Positions 45,874-55,170 of a DNA stretch of 64,000 nt are shown piece by piece. The stretch comes from Formosa sp. L2A11 (GTDB lineage Bacteria > Bacteroidota > Bacteroidia > Flavobacteriales > Flavobacteriaceae): contig NZ_CP047028.1 in the NCBI RefSeq assembly GCF_009796865.1, positions 806,001 to 870,000 on the forward strand. The letters run 5' to 3'. The position numbers and the translations under genes are program-made. The notes below the pieces were generated by a model. The model was not told where the DNA came from. It made no database searches and saw nothing but the letters and a program-made list of their open reading frames with translations. The first letter of the stretch is position 1. Each line of letters opens with the position of its first letter.

Positions 45874-47163
45874 TTAATAATGACACTTACCACATTCTAA
45901 AGCACCCATTTGCGCAGCCGTAAGCTCGTCAACACCGTACTTTTTAGATAATTCTTCGTGGATTTTTGTATAGTAATCGTTGTCTTTAACTTTTACATTT
46001 GTTTCTCTGTGACAGTTAATACACCAACCCATTGTTAATGGTGCATATTGGTACATTACTTCCATTTCTTCTACAGGACCGTGACATGTTTGACATTCTA
46101 CACCTGCAACAGTTACGTGTTGTGAGTGATTAAAGTAAACGAAGTCTGGAAGATTATGAATTCTAACCCATTTTACTGGTTGACTTTCTCCTGTATATTT
46201 TTGTTCTGTATCATCCCAACCAACAGCTTTGTATAGTTTTTGAATTTCACCATCGTAAAACTCTTTACTGTGCTCCGGAGTACCTGTAGTTTCTGCTACT
46301 TCATAAATAGATTTATGACAGTTCATACAAACATTCAACGAAGGAATACCTGATGTTTTACTAACTCTTGCTGAAGAGTGACAGTACTTACAATCGATAC
46401 CGTTATCACCAGCATGTATTTTATGAGAATAATGTATTGGCTGTACTGGTTGATACCCTTGATCTACGCCAACCTGCATCATGAAGCCATATGCATAATA
46501 CGCTCCTACTAATAAGAAAAACACAACAGTTACTAAAACTAAGAATTGATTTTGAACAAAAGCTTTCCATAAAGGTAAACCTGAAGATTGTTCTACTTCT
46601 ACTCCTTTAGCTTCAGCAAAACGATTTAATGTTTGTCTTACTAATATTAAAGCCATTGCTAATAAAGCAAATAAAACAACTAAAGCTCCTAATATAATCT
46701 TATTAGAAATTCCGTCACCTTCACCACTTGCTTTTGCTGCACCAACAGCTGTTGCTGCTTGCGGAGCTGGCTCTGCTTTTTTCTCAGCCGTATAAGCTAA
46801 GATATTATCTAAATCTTCATCAGACAACTGAGGGAAAGCTGTCATCGGAACATTATTAAACTCGTTAAAGATTTTGTTTGCATATTCGTCTCCAGACTTA
46901 ATTAGCCCAGAACTATTACGCACCCATGAATGAATCCATTCTTTGTCTATACCTTCTTCACTTAATCGCGCTTCAATATCACGCAACGCAGGCCCAGTCA
47001 TTTTTTTATCTAATTGGTGACATGCTGCACAATTAGAATTAAACAATGCTTTTCCTTTTGCTGGGTCTCCCTGAGCGGAAATAGAGGTTGTAAACGCAAG
47101 TAAAATAACTATAGCTAAACGAAAGATGTTTTTGCTGAATTTACGGTGAATCACCTGTTTCAT
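45874..47163 (-). CDS. actA: Alternative complex III multihaem cytochrome ActA fused to a monohaem cytochrome c
   Basis: The 429-residue protein has a signal peptide (ending TTSISAQ) and a class I cytochrome c domain with CAACH (45-49). A membrane helix follows (about 155-178), then another (about 200-225), and a multihaem part with five CxxCH motifs (CKYCH, CMNCH, CQTCH, CINCH, CGKCH at the C-terminus), giving six haems in all. ActA alone is a pentahaem protein, so the first domain is an added cytochrome. It is the first gene of the eight-gene operon reaching to 35600. Confidence 0.93.
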   Translation of the reverse strand: MKQVIHRKFSKNIFRLAIVILLAFTTSISAQGDPAKGKALFNSNCAACHQLDKKMTGPALRDIEARLSEEGIDKEWIHSWVRNSSGLIKSGDEYANKIFNEFNNVPMTAFPQLSDEDLDNILAYTAEKKAEPAPQAATAVGAAKASGEGDGISNKIILGALVVLFALLAMALILVRQTLNRFAEAKGVEVEQSSGLPLWKAFVQNQFLVLVTVVFFLLVGAYYAYGFMMQVGVDQGYQPVQPIHYSHKIHAGDNGIDCKYCHSSARVSKTSGIPSLNVCMNCHKSIYEVAETTGTPEHSKEFYDGEIQKLYKAVGWDDTEQKYTGESQPVKWVRIHNLPDFVYFNHSQHVTVAGVECQTCHGPVEEMEVMYQYAPLTMGWCINCHRETNVKVKDNDYYTKIHEELSKKYGVDELTAAQMGALECGKCHY

Positions 47164-47244
47164 ATTATTGGTTGAATTAACTTCTTAACTTTGGTAAAAA
47201 AATTTTATCTCTAGCAGATAAAAAATCAGTCATAAAATATGGGA

Positions 47245-47252
47245 CAAAAATA
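47245..47252 (-). promoter_or_regulatory. Candidate -7 box of the actA-ctaD operon
   Basis: The minus strand reads TATTTTTG, matching TAnnTTTG, 82 bases upstream of actA. No TTTG lies at -33, so an activator may be needed. Confidence 0.45.
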
Positions 47253-47297
47253 ACATTTAAAGTGGATTGATAAAACGTTATAGTATTGTTAATCATA

Positions 47298-47316
47298 ATT
47301 TAGAAGAAGTCTAAAT
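47298..47316. promoter_or_regulatory. Palindrome ATTTAGA-N5-TCTAAAT upstream of the ACIII operon
   Basis: The arms 47298-47304 and 47310-47316 are exact reverse complements with a 5-base spacer. It lies about 46 bases upstream of the actA -7 box, a position used by activators. The arm ATTTAGA is also the first half of the 17-bp element at 24594 and 31758. Confidence 0.45.
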
Positions 47317-47656
47317 AAAAACGAACAAAGGCTACTACACCTATTTAACCTTAGTAAAATCACTATTTAAAACACACATCTATGCTCTGTAATTAACTAT
47401 ATTCTAAATGGTTTTAAGACATTTTTATCCGAAAAGGCAATAAAAATGTAAGGATTTTAGAGCTAAAAAATAATCGTTTTTTAATATAATTATAAACGTT
47501 TTAAATAATGCATTTAATCGAGTAAATTAACATTAGTTGACACTTATTTAATTTTTAAACCTTAAACAATTTACAATTTATCAAATATATAATAATCTTC
47601 TTTTCTAATTAATAATAATGTACAATACGTAATTTAAATCTTTATCTGAATTACTT

Positions 47657-47664
47657 TACATTTG
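47657..47664 (+). promoter_or_regulatory. Candidate -7 box of the SPOR protein gene
   Basis: TACATTTG matches TAnnTTTG, 26 bases before the start codon at 47691. No -33 TTTG is apparent. Confidence 0.5.
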
Positions 47665-47690
47665 TAAAAAAAGCATCAAATAAATAAAAG

Positions 47691-48092
47691 ATGAAAACAT
47701 TAAAAATAAAACTTATTGCACTAACTGGTTTTTGTGTTCTTTCGCTTTCAACAAAAGCAATTGCACAACAAGCAAACATAGATCTTACTCAAGACAAAAA
47801 GATTGATAAGCTACTAGAAGTAAAAAAAGAAATGAATCAAGATAAAAACGCAACAGATCGTTTTAGAATTCAGATCTTCTCTGTAACCACAGATCGTAGT
47901 GCAGCAAATAGAGCACTTAGCAGATACAATGCAGAGTTTAAACAATGGGAATCTACGTTATTGTTTGAAACACCTAATTACAAAATTTGGGTTGGGAGTT
48001 TCCGCACACAATTGGAAGCAGACAGAGCTCTTGTAGAAATAAAAGAGAAATACCCAAATGCTTTTATACTAAAGCCAAAAGCAAATAATTAA
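47691..48092 (+). CDS. Exported SPOR-domain protein
   Basis: The 133-residue protein has a signal peptide ending STKAIAQ, a short linker and a SPOR domain (about 55-130). The domain has the usual pattern FRIQIFSVTTDRSAANRAL, then YKIWVGSFRTQLEADRALVE and YPNAFILKPK. SPOR domains bind denuded peptidoglycan strands, mostly at division sites. It stands alone between its own promoter and a terminator. A cell-wall or division role is likely, but the partner is unknown. Confidence 0.88.
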   Translation: MKTLKIKLIALTGFCVLSLSTKAIAQQANIDLTQDKKIDKLLEVKKEMNQDKNATDRFRIQIFSVTTDRSAANRALSRYNAEFKQWESTLLFETPNYKIWVGSFRTQLEADRALVEIKEKYPNAFILKPKANN

Positions 48093-48105
48093 AAAACAAG
48101 ACATA

Positions 48106-48135
48106 AAAAAAGGCAACCTAACGGTTGCCTTTTTT
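48106..48135. terminator. Bidirectional terminator between the SPOR gene and infB
   Basis: A 13-bp perfect stem (48106-48118 with 48123-48135) has loop TAAC, with six A on one side and six T on the other. It can end both convergent transcripts. Confidence 0.92.
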
Positions 48136-48155
48136 ATTACTTAATATATAAAACT

Positions 48156-51077
48156 TTATTTAAGTTTCTTTTTAACTTCTACTTCGTGGAATGATTCAAT
48201 TACATCGCCTTCTTTAATATCATTGTAGTTTTTAATTTGCATACCACAATCATATCCTTTAGACACTTCTTTAACATCATCTTTAAATCGTTTAAGAGAA
48301 GCTAATTCTCCTGTATAAACAACTACACCATCTCTAATTAAACGGACTCCTGAAGTTCTGATAATTTTACCGTTTGTAACCATACAACCAGCAATACTAC
48401 CAATTTTAGATACTTTAAATATTTCTCTAATTTCGGCTGTACCAGTAATCTCTTCTTTAAGCTCTGGAGATAACATACCTTCCATTGCATCTTTAAGATC
48501 GTTAATAGCATCGTATATAATTGAATATGTACGGATGTCTATTTCTTCTTTATCTGCAATTGTTCTGGCATTACCCATTGGACGAACATTAAATCCGACA
48601 ATAATTGCATCTGATGCAGAAGCTAGTAATACATCACTTTCTGTAATGGCTCCAACACCTTTATGAATAATATTAACTTGAATTTCTTCAGTTGATAGTT
48701 TTTGGAACGAATCTGTTAATGCTTCTACAGAACCATCAACATCACCTTTAAGGATAATATTTAATTCTTGGAAGTCTCCTAACGCAATTCTACGTCCAAT
48801 TTCATCTAATGTAATATGACGTTGTGTACGTACAGATTGTTCACGTTGCAATTGAGTACGTTTAGTCGCAATTTGTTTTGCTTCACGTTCGTCTTCAAAT
48901 ACATTAAACTTATCACCTGCCTGTGGTGCGCCATCTAAACCTAAAATAGAAACCGGTGTACTTGGCCCTGCTACTTTAACTTCATTACCACGCTCATCTT
49001 GCATTGCTTTTACCTTACCACTGTTTTTACCAGCTAATACGTAATCTCCAATTCTTAATGTTCCAGCTTGTACTAAAATAGTAGAGACATATCCACGACC
49101 TTTATCTAAGAATGCTTCAACAACAGTTCCAGAAGCCGGTTTATTTGGATTTGCTTTAAGCTCTAATAATTCAGCTTCAAGTAATATTTTTTCTAATAAT
49201 TCTTTTACACCTGTTCCTTTTTTAGCAGAGATATCATGAGATTGAATTTTACCACCCCAATCTTCTACTAATAAATTCATTTGTGCTAAACCATCTTTAA
49301 TCTTTTCAGGATTTGCAGCTGGTCTATCTATTTTATTTATGGCAAAAACAATAGGTACTCCCGCAGCTTGTGCATGGGCAATAGCCTCTTTTGTTTGTGG
49401 CATAATATCATCATCTGCAGCAATAACAATTACAGCTAAATCTGTTACTTGAGCTCCACGAGCACGCATGGCTGTAAAGGCCTCGTGACCTGGTGTATCT
49501 AAGAAAGCAATTTTTTGTCCGCTTTCTAAAGTTACTCCATAGGCACCAATATGCTGTGTAATTCCTCCAGATTCTCCTGCAATTACATTTTCCTTACGGA
49601 TGTAATCTAATAAAGATGTTTTACCGTGATCTACGTGACCCATTACCGTAATAATTGGTGCGCGTTCTACTAAATCTTCCGGTTTATCTTCAATTATTTC
49701 AATATTATCTTCAAGATCTGAAGTTACAAACTCTACTTGGTATCCAAATTCGTCTGCAACAATAGAAAGTGTTTCTGCATCTAGACGTTGGTTCATGGTA
49801 ACCATCATACCTAACGACATACAAGCCGAGATAATTTGTGTTACTGAAACATCCATCATAGTTGCAACTTCACTAGCAGTAACGAATTCTGTTACTTTTA
49901 AGATTTTGCTTTCTACTTCTTGTTGATCAAGGTCTTTTTGACTTTGTTCTCTATGGTGATCTCTTTTATCTCTACGGTGCTTAGCTCCTCTACCTTTATT
50001 AGATTTTCCTTGAAGTTTTTCTAAGGTTTCTCTAACTTGTTTTTGAACTTCTGCTTCACTAGGTTCTTCCTTAACGATAGGACGTCTTGCATGAGCTGGT
50101 CCACCTTGTCTTTTACCTTTATAAGTACTTGGTTTTACAGTTCTTCCTGGTCCGCTAGTGTTTCCAGATTTATTAGTATTATCTCCAGGTTTACTTATAC
50201 GTCTACGTTTTCTTTTATTCGCAGATGCATTATCTCCAGCTTTAGCAACTGGTTTCTTTTTAGGCTTATTGAATTGTGATAAGTCTATTTTTTCACCAGC
50301 AATTTTTGGACCTGAAAGTTTTTGATATTGCGTTTTTAAGTGTTCTTCCTGTACCGGTTTTTCTTCTTCAGCTTTTGGCTCTGATTTCTTAACTGGTTGT
50401 GTTTTTTTAGGAAGTTCTGTTTTCTTAACCTCTTGAACAGGTTTAGACGGAGTTGGTTTTGCAGGTGGTGTTGAAGGGCGAGAAACAGGTTTTGGCTTAT
50501 GTTCTACTTTTGGAGTATTTTGAACTTTAGGCTCTACCTTTTTAACAGGCACTTCTACCTTTTTCTCTACTTTAGGCTCTTCTTTTACAACAGGTTTTGG
50601 TTCCTGTTTAACTTCTGCTTTAACCTCTACTATTTCCGGAACAACTTCTTTAGGCTTCACCTCTTCTGCTTTTGGCTTAACAGGTTCTACCTTTTTCTCT
50701 ACAGGTTTAGCGACTTCTTTAGATTTTGGATCTAAATCGATCTTACCTACTTGTTTCGGTCCTGAGAGATGAGATTTGGCTTTTACTATTTGCTCCTTCT
50801 TAGCTTCTTCTTTTTGTTTAGCTTCAAGTTCGCGCTCACGTTGCTCACGTAAGGCTTCTTTTTCTTTCAGCTTCGCTTCACTTACTTCTTGAGATGCCAC
50901 CTTTTTGCTTGCGTCTGTTTGAAATTCTCCTGAAAGTACATTATATACTTCTTGAGAAATTTTCGTAGTAGGACGCTTATCGATTTCCATACCTTTAGAT
51001 TCTAAAAAATCTACTGCACGGTCGATAGAGATGTTTAACTCACGTAAAACTTTATTTAATCTTATTGTTTCAGCCAT
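48156..51077 (-). CDS. infB: Translation initiation factor IF-2
   Basis: The 973-residue GTPase has a long N-terminal region (about 60-390) rich in K, E, P and V with little complexity. An IF2_N helix-rich part follows, then the G domain ([39 protein letters not shown]) and domains II-IV (C-terminus VEVKKKLK). It brings fMet-tRNA to the 30S subunit. The N-terminal length varies widely between species. It is the last gene of rimP-nusA-infB and lies 30 bp after nusA. Confidence 0.97.
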   Translation of the reverse strand: MAETIRLNKVLRELNISIDRAVDFLESKGMEIDKRPTTKISQEVYNVLSGEFQTDASKKVASQEVSEAKLKEKEALREQRERELEAKQKEEAKKEQIVKAKSHLSGPKQVGKIDLDPKSKEVAKPVEKKVEPVKPKAEEVKPKEVVPEIVEVKAEVKQEPKPVVKEEPKVEKKVEVPVKKVEPKVQNTPKVEHKPKPVSRPSTPPAKPTPSKPVQEVKKTELPKKTQPVKKSEPKAEEEKPVQEEHLKTQYQKLSGPKIAGEKIDLSQFNKPKKKPVAKAGDNASANKRKRRRISKPGDNTNKSGNTSGPGRTVKPSTYKGKRQGGPAHARRPIVKEEPSEAEVQKQVRETLEKLQGKSNKGRGAKHRRDKRDHHREQSQKDLDQQEVESKILKVTEFVTASEVATMMDVSVTQIISACMSLGMMVTMNQRLDAETLSIVADEFGYQVEFVTSDLEDNIEIIEDKPEDLVERAPIITVMGHVDHGKTSLLDYIRKENVIAGESGGITQHIGAYGVTLESGQKIAFLDTPGHEAFTAMRARGAQVTDLAVIVIAADDDIMPQTKEAIAHAQAAGVPIVFAINKIDRPAANPEKIKDGLAQMNLLVEDWGGKIQSHDISAKKGTGVKELLEKILLEAELLELKANPNKPASGTVVEAFLDKGRGYVSTILVQAGTLRIGDYVLAGKNSGKVKAMQDERGNEVKVAGPSTPVSILGLDGAPQAGDKFNVFEDEREAKQIATKRTQLQREQSVRTQRHITLDEIGRRIALGDFQELNIILKGDVDGSVEALTDSFQKLSTEEIQVNIIHKGVGAITESDVLLASASDAIIVGFNVRPMGNARTIADKEEIDIRTYSIIYDAINDLKDAMEGMLSPELKEEITGTAEIREIFKVSKIGSIAGCMVTNGKIIRTSGVRLIRDGVVVYTGELASLKRFKDDVKEVSKGYDCGMQIKNYNDIKEGDVIESFHEVEVKKKLK

Positions 51078-51107
51078 AAATTGCCTTTAATATACCCCAA
51101 ATATAAG

Positions 51108-52340
51108 TTATTCTTCAAACTCTTCTCTAAGAATTCTAATAACTTCGTTAATTGTTTCTTCTTCTAAATCGGTTCTTTTCACCAAATCTATTACATCTTG
51201 CTCAAGAACACTTTTTGCTGTATCAAGCCCAGCTTTGCTTAACTCATCAATAATCCACTTATCAATTTCATCAGAGAATTCTGTTAATTCAACATCTTCT
51301 TCTGCACCTTCTCTAAACACATCTATTTCATAACCGGTTAATTGACCAGCTAATCTAATGTTGTGACCACCACGTCCTATGGCTTTACTTACTTCTTCAG
51401 GTTTTAAAATAACTTCTGCACGTTTGTTTTCTTCATCAATTTTAATTGATGTTACTTTCGCTGGACTTAACGCTCTAGTAATGTACAATTGAAGGTTACT
51501 TGTAAAATTGATAACGTCTATATTTTCGTTACCTAATTCACGAACTATGCCATGAATTCTAGACCCTTTCATACCTACACAGGCACCAACAGGATCTATA
51601 CGATCATCGTAAGAATCTACAGCTACTTTTGCTTTTTCACCAGGAATTCTTACTACGTTTTTAACAGATATTAATCCATCAAAAACTTCTGGTATTTCTT
51701 GTTCGAATAATTTTTCTAAGAATAAAGGAGATGTACGCGACATAATAATAGCCGGTTTATTTCCTTTTAATTCTACATTTTCGATTACCCCTCTTACATT
51801 ATCTCCTTTTCGGAAAAAGTCTGAAGGAATTTGTTTTTCTTTTGGTAAAATGATTTCGTTGCCTTCATCATCTAACAAAATCACAGCTCTGTGACGAATA
51901 TGGTGCACTTCTGCTGTATAAATATCTCCAATTAAATCTTTAAATTGTTTGTAGATATTTGTATTATCGTGTTCGTGAATTTTAGAAATTAAATTCTGAC
52001 GTAATGCTAAAATAGCACGACGACCTAAATCTATTAATTTCACTTCTTCAGAAACATCTTCTCCTACTTCAAAATCAGGCTCTATTTTACGAGCTTCAGT
52101 TAATGAAATCTCTTGATTTGGTTCTTCGACTTCTCCATCGGCAACAACAACACGATTTCTCCATATTTCTAAATCGCCCTTATCTGGATTAATAATAATA
52201 TCAAAATTATCATCGTCTCCAAATTTTTTCTTTAAGGCGTTTCTAAAAACATCTTCTAAAATCGCCATTAACGTTACACGATCTATTAATTTATCGTCTT
52301 TAAATTCTGAAAAAGAATCAATTAACGCAAGATTTTCCAT
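51108..52340 (-). CDS. nusA: Transcription termination/antitermination factor NusA
   Basis: The 410-residue protein has an N-terminal RNA-polymerase-binding domain (LIDSFSEFKDDKLIDRVTLM), an S1 domain (about 135-205) and two KH domains (VGACVGMKGSRIHGIVREL, AIGRGGHNIRLAGQLTGYEI). A short acidic C-terminus replaces the AR repeats of E. coli. It slows RNA polymerase and promotes hairpin-dependent pausing and termination. It lies between rimP (12 bp) and infB (30 bp). A terminator-like hairpin in the operon leader makes self-control possible. Confidence 0.97.
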   Translation of the reverse strand: MENLALIDSFSEFKDDKLIDRVTLMAILEDVFRNALKKKFGDDDNFDIIINPDKGDLEIWRNRVVVADGEVEEPNQEISLTEARKIEPDFEVGEDVSEEVKLIDLGRRAILALRQNLISKIHEHDNTNIYKQFKDLIGDIYTAEVHHIRHRAVILLDDEGNEIILPKEKQIPSDFFRKGDNVRGVIENVELKGNKPAIIMSRTSPLFLEKLFEQEIPEVFDGLISVKNVVRIPGEKAKVAVDSYDDRIDPVGACVGMKGSRIHGIVRELGNENIDVINFTSNLQLYITRALSPAKVTSIKIDEENKRAEVILKPEEVSKAIGRGGHNIRLAGQLTGYEIDVFREGAEEDVELTEFSDEIDKWIIDELSKAGLDTAKSVLEQDVIDLVKRTDLEEETINEVIRILREEFEE

Positions 52341-52352
52341 AACTCTTTTGAA

Positions 52353-52814
52353 TTAAAATTTAATCATCACTTTAGCTTCTACAATATCGTTATAAGAAAT
52401 GTTTGCTTCTTTTTGAACGGTAACTTTACCTTTCCCAACGGGTTTAGGTTCTCTAGCTTTCCATTCTAAAACTATTTCATCATCATTAGCATCGACCAAA
52501 ACAGCTTCTATTGTATCTGTTTTTGTTTTAACTTCTAGTGTTCTGCCTATATTTTTAGCATATTGTCTGCTTTGCAATAAAGGAGACGCTGCTCCAGCAG
52601 ACATAACTTCTAAAGAAAAATCTTCTTCTTCTCTGTCTATTTCAGACTCTATAGCCCTACTTATAAACATACAATCTTCTACACTCACACCTTCGTCTCC
52701 ATCAATAATTACCTTAACGGCATTCTCTCCGGAAATAGTTAAACTTATCAAGAACAAATCATTTCGTTCTTGCAAGGCGCTTTCTAATAAATCTTCAACA
52801 GTTGTTCTAAACAT
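52353..52814 (-). CDS. rimP: Ribosome maturation factor RimP
   Basis: The 153-residue protein has the RimP_N fold (FLISLTISGENAVKVIIDGD, then VSVEDCMFISRAIESEID) and an SH3-like C-terminal domain (AKNIGRTLEVKTKTDTIEAV). It helps 30S subunit assembly. It heads the conserved rimP-nusA-infB operon. The start at 52814 is directly after a hairpin with a T-run in the leader. Confidence 0.95.
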   Translation of the reverse strand: MFRTTVEDLLESALQERNDLFLISLTISGENAVKVIIDGDEGVSVEDCMFISRAIESEIDREEEDFSLEVMSAGAASPLLQSRQYAKNIGRTLEVKTKTDTIEAVLVDANDDEIVLEWKAREPKPVGKGKVTVQKEANISYNDIVEAKVMIKF

Positions 52815-52824
52815 TTTTCAGTAT

Positions 52825-52848
52825 AAAAAAAGAGGACTCTGTCCCCTC
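52825..52848 (-). terminator. Terminator-like hairpin in the leader of rimP-nusA-infB
   Basis: On the minus strand GAGGGGAC - AGA - GTCCTCTT forms an 8-bp stem with two or three G-T pairs and a 4-bp GGAC/GTCC core, followed by a run of T. It lies between the promoter (-7 box 52875-52882) and the rimP start (52814), so it would terminate the operon before its first gene unless bypassed. Confidence 0.65.
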
Positions 52849-52874
52849 GCATATTCATTTTTCTTACAACGGTG

Positions 52875-52882
52875 CAAATATA
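52875..52882 (-). promoter_or_regulatory. Candidate -7 box of rimP-nusA-infB
   Basis: The minus strand reads TATATTTG, a full match to TAnnTTTG, giving a leader of about 50 bases that contains the hairpin at 52825-52848. A CTTG 21 bases upstream is a weak -33 candidate. Confidence 0.55.
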
Positions 52883-52969
52883 CATTTTTTTTATTGATTA
52901 ACACAAGCTTTCAAATATCAATTTTTATACGTATTTTTATATAGCCGTATAACAAAAACAAATATACTT

Positions 52970-53797
52970 ATGAAAAGAATAATGGTCCCAACAGATTTTT
53001 CAGGCGAAGCAGAATATGCTACTAAAGTTGCCGCTAAATTTGCCAAAAAATTTGATTGTGAAATTTATTTATTACACATGATTGATCTACCTGTAGGAGA
53101 GTTAGACAAAATGACTCCTTCTTACAGTGAAATTCCAGAAGCCCTGTTTTTTATGAAACTTGCTGCCAAAAACTTTAACGAGCTTTTACAAAAAGACTTT
53201 TTACAAGGCATTACAGTGCATCACGTTATTAAAACAAACTCGACTTTTCAAGGAATTAACGAAAATGCAAAAGAGCTAAATATTGATTTAATTATCATGG
53301 GATCTCATGGAACTACTGGTTTTAAAGAAATATTTATTGGTTCTAACACTGAAAAAGTAGTGCGTACATCTCACATTCCTGTTTTAGTAATAAAAAGTAC
53401 TGAGAACGAATTTAAAGCAGACGACATGATATTTGCTTCAGATTTCAACCTAGACAGTAAGGCAACTTACACACAAGCTGTAAAATTTGCTAAGAAATTT
53501 AATTCTAAAATTCACTTATTACTTGTAAATACACCTAATAATTTTTCTACAACAAAAGAGTCTGAAGAAAGAATACAAAAATTTATAGCAAACGCTGACT
53601 ACCCTAACTTTACCATAAATATCCATAACGACGATACTGTTGAAAAAGGTATTTTAAACTTTGCTCAAGAAATTGATGCAGATATTATTGGAATAAGCAC
53701 ACACGGTAGACAAGGTATTGCTCATTTCTTTAATGGCAGTATTAGTGAAGACATAGTAAACCACGCAGTAAGACCTGTTATTACATTTAAAATCTAA
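52970..53797 (+). CDS. Universal stress protein with two UspA domains
   Basis: The 275-residue protein has two tandem Usp domains: residues 1-145 (KRIMVPTDFSGEAEYATKVA to LDLIIMGSHGTTGFKEIFIGSN) and 150-275 (DMIFASDFNLDSKATYTQAV to IIGISTHGRQGIAHFFNGSI). Both keep a GxxGxx(9-10)G(S/T)-like nucleotide loop, the second less perfect. Usp proteins modulate stress survival. It has a terminator of its own. The gene is divergent from rimP with 155 bp between. Confidence 0.93.
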   Translation: MKRIMVPTDFSGEAEYATKVAAKFAKKFDCEIYLLHMIDLPVGELDKMTPSYSEIPEALFFMKLAAKNFNELLQKDFLQGITVHHVIKTNSTFQGINENAKELNIDLIIMGSHGTTGFKEIFIGSNTEKVVRTSHIPVLVIKSTENEFKADDMIFASDFNLDSKATYTQAVKFAKKFNSKIHLLLVNTPNNFSTTKESEERIQKFIANADYPNFTINIHNDDTVEKGILNFAQEIDADIIGISTHGRQGIAHFFNGSISEDIVNHAVRPVITFKI

Positions 53798-53821
53798 CAC
53801 ATTAAAACTTAAAATTTTAAG

Positions 53822-53858
53822 GCTTCTAAATACAACTGTATTTAGAAGCTTTTTTTTT
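53822..53858 (+). terminator. Terminator of the universal stress protein gene
   Basis: A 12-bp perfect stem (53822-53833 with 53838-53849) has loop AACT and nine T after it. Confidence 0.92.
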
Positions 53859-54244
53859 GCACCTATATAAGGACAGCATCATTCTCCTTTTAAAGAAATA
53901 GATCTAAAAAACACACCAGAACTGAAATGAGATTTATATCTAACTGCTTTTTTTTTAATTACAGATTAATCTTTACCAATTAAAACACAAAGACCTTAGC
54001 AACTCTAATTCAAAAAACAAGAAAATCACCTTGTTATTCACAAGAACAAATTGCCTGATAAAAATAGCAATCTATTTATAAATAAAACGAAACGTTTAAC
54101 TCTCTCTTTATCGTGGTTTGAAAGTAAATTACTACACTAAAAAAATGAAACAACAAATAAACAAAACACAGATTGATTTAAATTCTAATCAAAACCGTTT
54201 ATCGATATTCACAAATTTGAGGATATAAAATAAAAGTTATTATA
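53859..54244. other. AT-rich gap before the orphan winged-helix gene
   Basis: I see no convincing gene. A 27-codon frame at 54145 (MKQQINKTQIDLNSNQNRLS...) starts well but has no supporting signal. No RNA gene or repeat is evident. Confidence 0.4.
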
Positions 54245-54252
54245 TATATTTG
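54245..54252 (+). promoter_or_regulatory. Candidate -7 box of the orphan gene; rules out the TTG start
   Basis: TATATTTG matches TAnnTTTG exactly. The possible TTG start at 54250 lies inside this box, so translation more likely starts at the ATG at 54331. Confidence 0.55.
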
Positions 54253-54330
54253 ATATTACCTACTTATATTAAACACATTAAAACACTAAAAAACAATAGC
54301 TTAAACAAAACCCCAAAACTCCTACTCCTC

Positions 54331-54771
54331 ATGACACAATCCCCTCCTCCGATAAGAAATGAAATTTCAGACAACATACTAGGACTCCTGTCGTCTTTTG
54401 AAGATCCTGATTTTAAAGATATTTTTAAAAAAACAAATCCAGGAAAAATAGACATGGATCATATTGCAAAGGCACTGCAAAAAAACAAATGGAAGAGCCA
54501 AACCAAAGAAGCTTTTAAAAAGAAGCTTTTAAAAGATGGCTACATCACAGAAGATGAAAATGGAAACTTATCTATAACACATATAGGTTTAGAGTTTCAA
54601 AAAAATGGCGGCTATTACCTACAGGAATTAAACAAACCCAAAGCAAATATTACAGACAGTACTTTTGAAAAAATAAAAAGAAAACTAAATTGGCAACTTA
54701 CACTAATAGGCTTAGCTATATTTATTATTCAAATACTATCTATAGACTATATTAGAGACTATTTTATTTAA
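54331..54771 (+). CDS. Orphan protein: winged-helix-like domain plus C-terminal membrane helix
   Basis: With the ATG at 54331 the protein has 146 residues. Residues about 10-105 look like a winged helix (ISDNILGLLSSFEDPDFKDI; AKALQKNKWKSQTKEAFKKK; LLKDGYITEDENGNLSITHI; GLEFQKNGGYY). The last 30 residues form one membrane helix (LTLIGLAIFIIQILSI) with a charged end (DYIRDYFI). The frame is open upstream to a TTG at 54250, but that codon lies in the promoter box. It stands alone, flanked by long AT-rich gaps and strong terminators. I do not recognise the family. Confidence 0.55.
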   Translation: MTQSPPPIRNEISDNILGLLSSFEDPDFKDIFKKTNPGKIDMDHIAKALQKNKWKSQTKEAFKKKLLKDGYITEDENGNLSITHIGLEFQKNGGYYLQELNKPKANITDSTFEKIKRKLNWQLTLIGLAIFIIQILSIDYIRDYFI

Positions 54772-54802
54772 ATTACTCCCAAAAGGAATAAAAAGTAAAA
54801 CG

Positions 54803-54853
54803 AAAAAAGGAATTACACTATTGAATTTTATCAATAATTGTAATTCCTTTTTT
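54803..54853. terminator. Long terminator after the orphan gene
   Basis: A 15-bp perfect outer stem (54803-54817 with 54839-54853) encloses a 6-bp inner stem TATTGA/TCAATA. Six A precede and at least six T follow, so it can act in both directions. Confidence 0.9.
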
Positions 54854-55136
54854 TATAAAAAAACTTAAAAAACACCTCTCCTTAAAAAACCAAACAACAC
54901 TGAAGCCTTTCTTAAAATCTCGAACACATGTAAAACTATTTAGATATAAATTAAATATTTAAACAGATAGAATCATCACATATACTAAGAAAAGGAAATT
55001 TAAAGCGCCCCTACTTTTCTCTGTCAATAAACTAAGATCTGGAAATTAAAAAAAAAGATTCCTTTTAGTAAAGATAGAATTACAATGAAGAGATTATAAA
55101 ACAATAGAAAAAATTACGTAACCTATAAAAATAACA
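54854..55136. other. AT-rich gap between the orphan gene and the tRNA-Gln terminator
   Basis: Nothing is recognised in this stretch: there are no open frames of note and no second tRNA. Confidence 0.4.
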
Positions 55137-55166
55137 AAACCCCAACCTTTTTCAAGATTGGGGTTT
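55137..55166 (-). terminator. Terminator of the tRNA-Gln gene
   Basis: A 9-bp stem AAACCCCAA/TTGGGGTTT (55137-55145 with 55158-55166) lies just beyond the tRNA 3' end on the minus strand, followed by TTTTGTTATTTTT. Confidence 0.8.
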
Positions 55167-55170
55167 GTTG

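Larger units (their letters stand above)
47164..47690. other. Divergent intergenic region between actA and the SPOR gene
   Basis: These 527 bp are very AT-rich. They hold the actA -7 box (47245-47252), a palindrome at 47298-47316 and the SPOR gene -7 box (47657-47664). I see no open frame with codon structure and no RNA gene. Confidence 0.5.

Noticed and set aside
50037..50735. Plus-strand frames opposite the IF-2 N-terminal region
   Set aside because: They are aromatic-rich antisense shadows of the K/E/P-rich IF-2 linker and have no start signals of their own.
54145..54228. 27-codon frame MKQQINKTQ...
   Set aside because: It has no promoter at a good distance, no conserved feature and lies in AT-rich sequence where such frames arise by chance.
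54250..54330. N-terminal extension of the orphan gene from a TTG start
   Set aside because: The TTG lies inside a TATATTTG promoter box and the extension has low-complexity composition; the ATG at 54331 is preferred.
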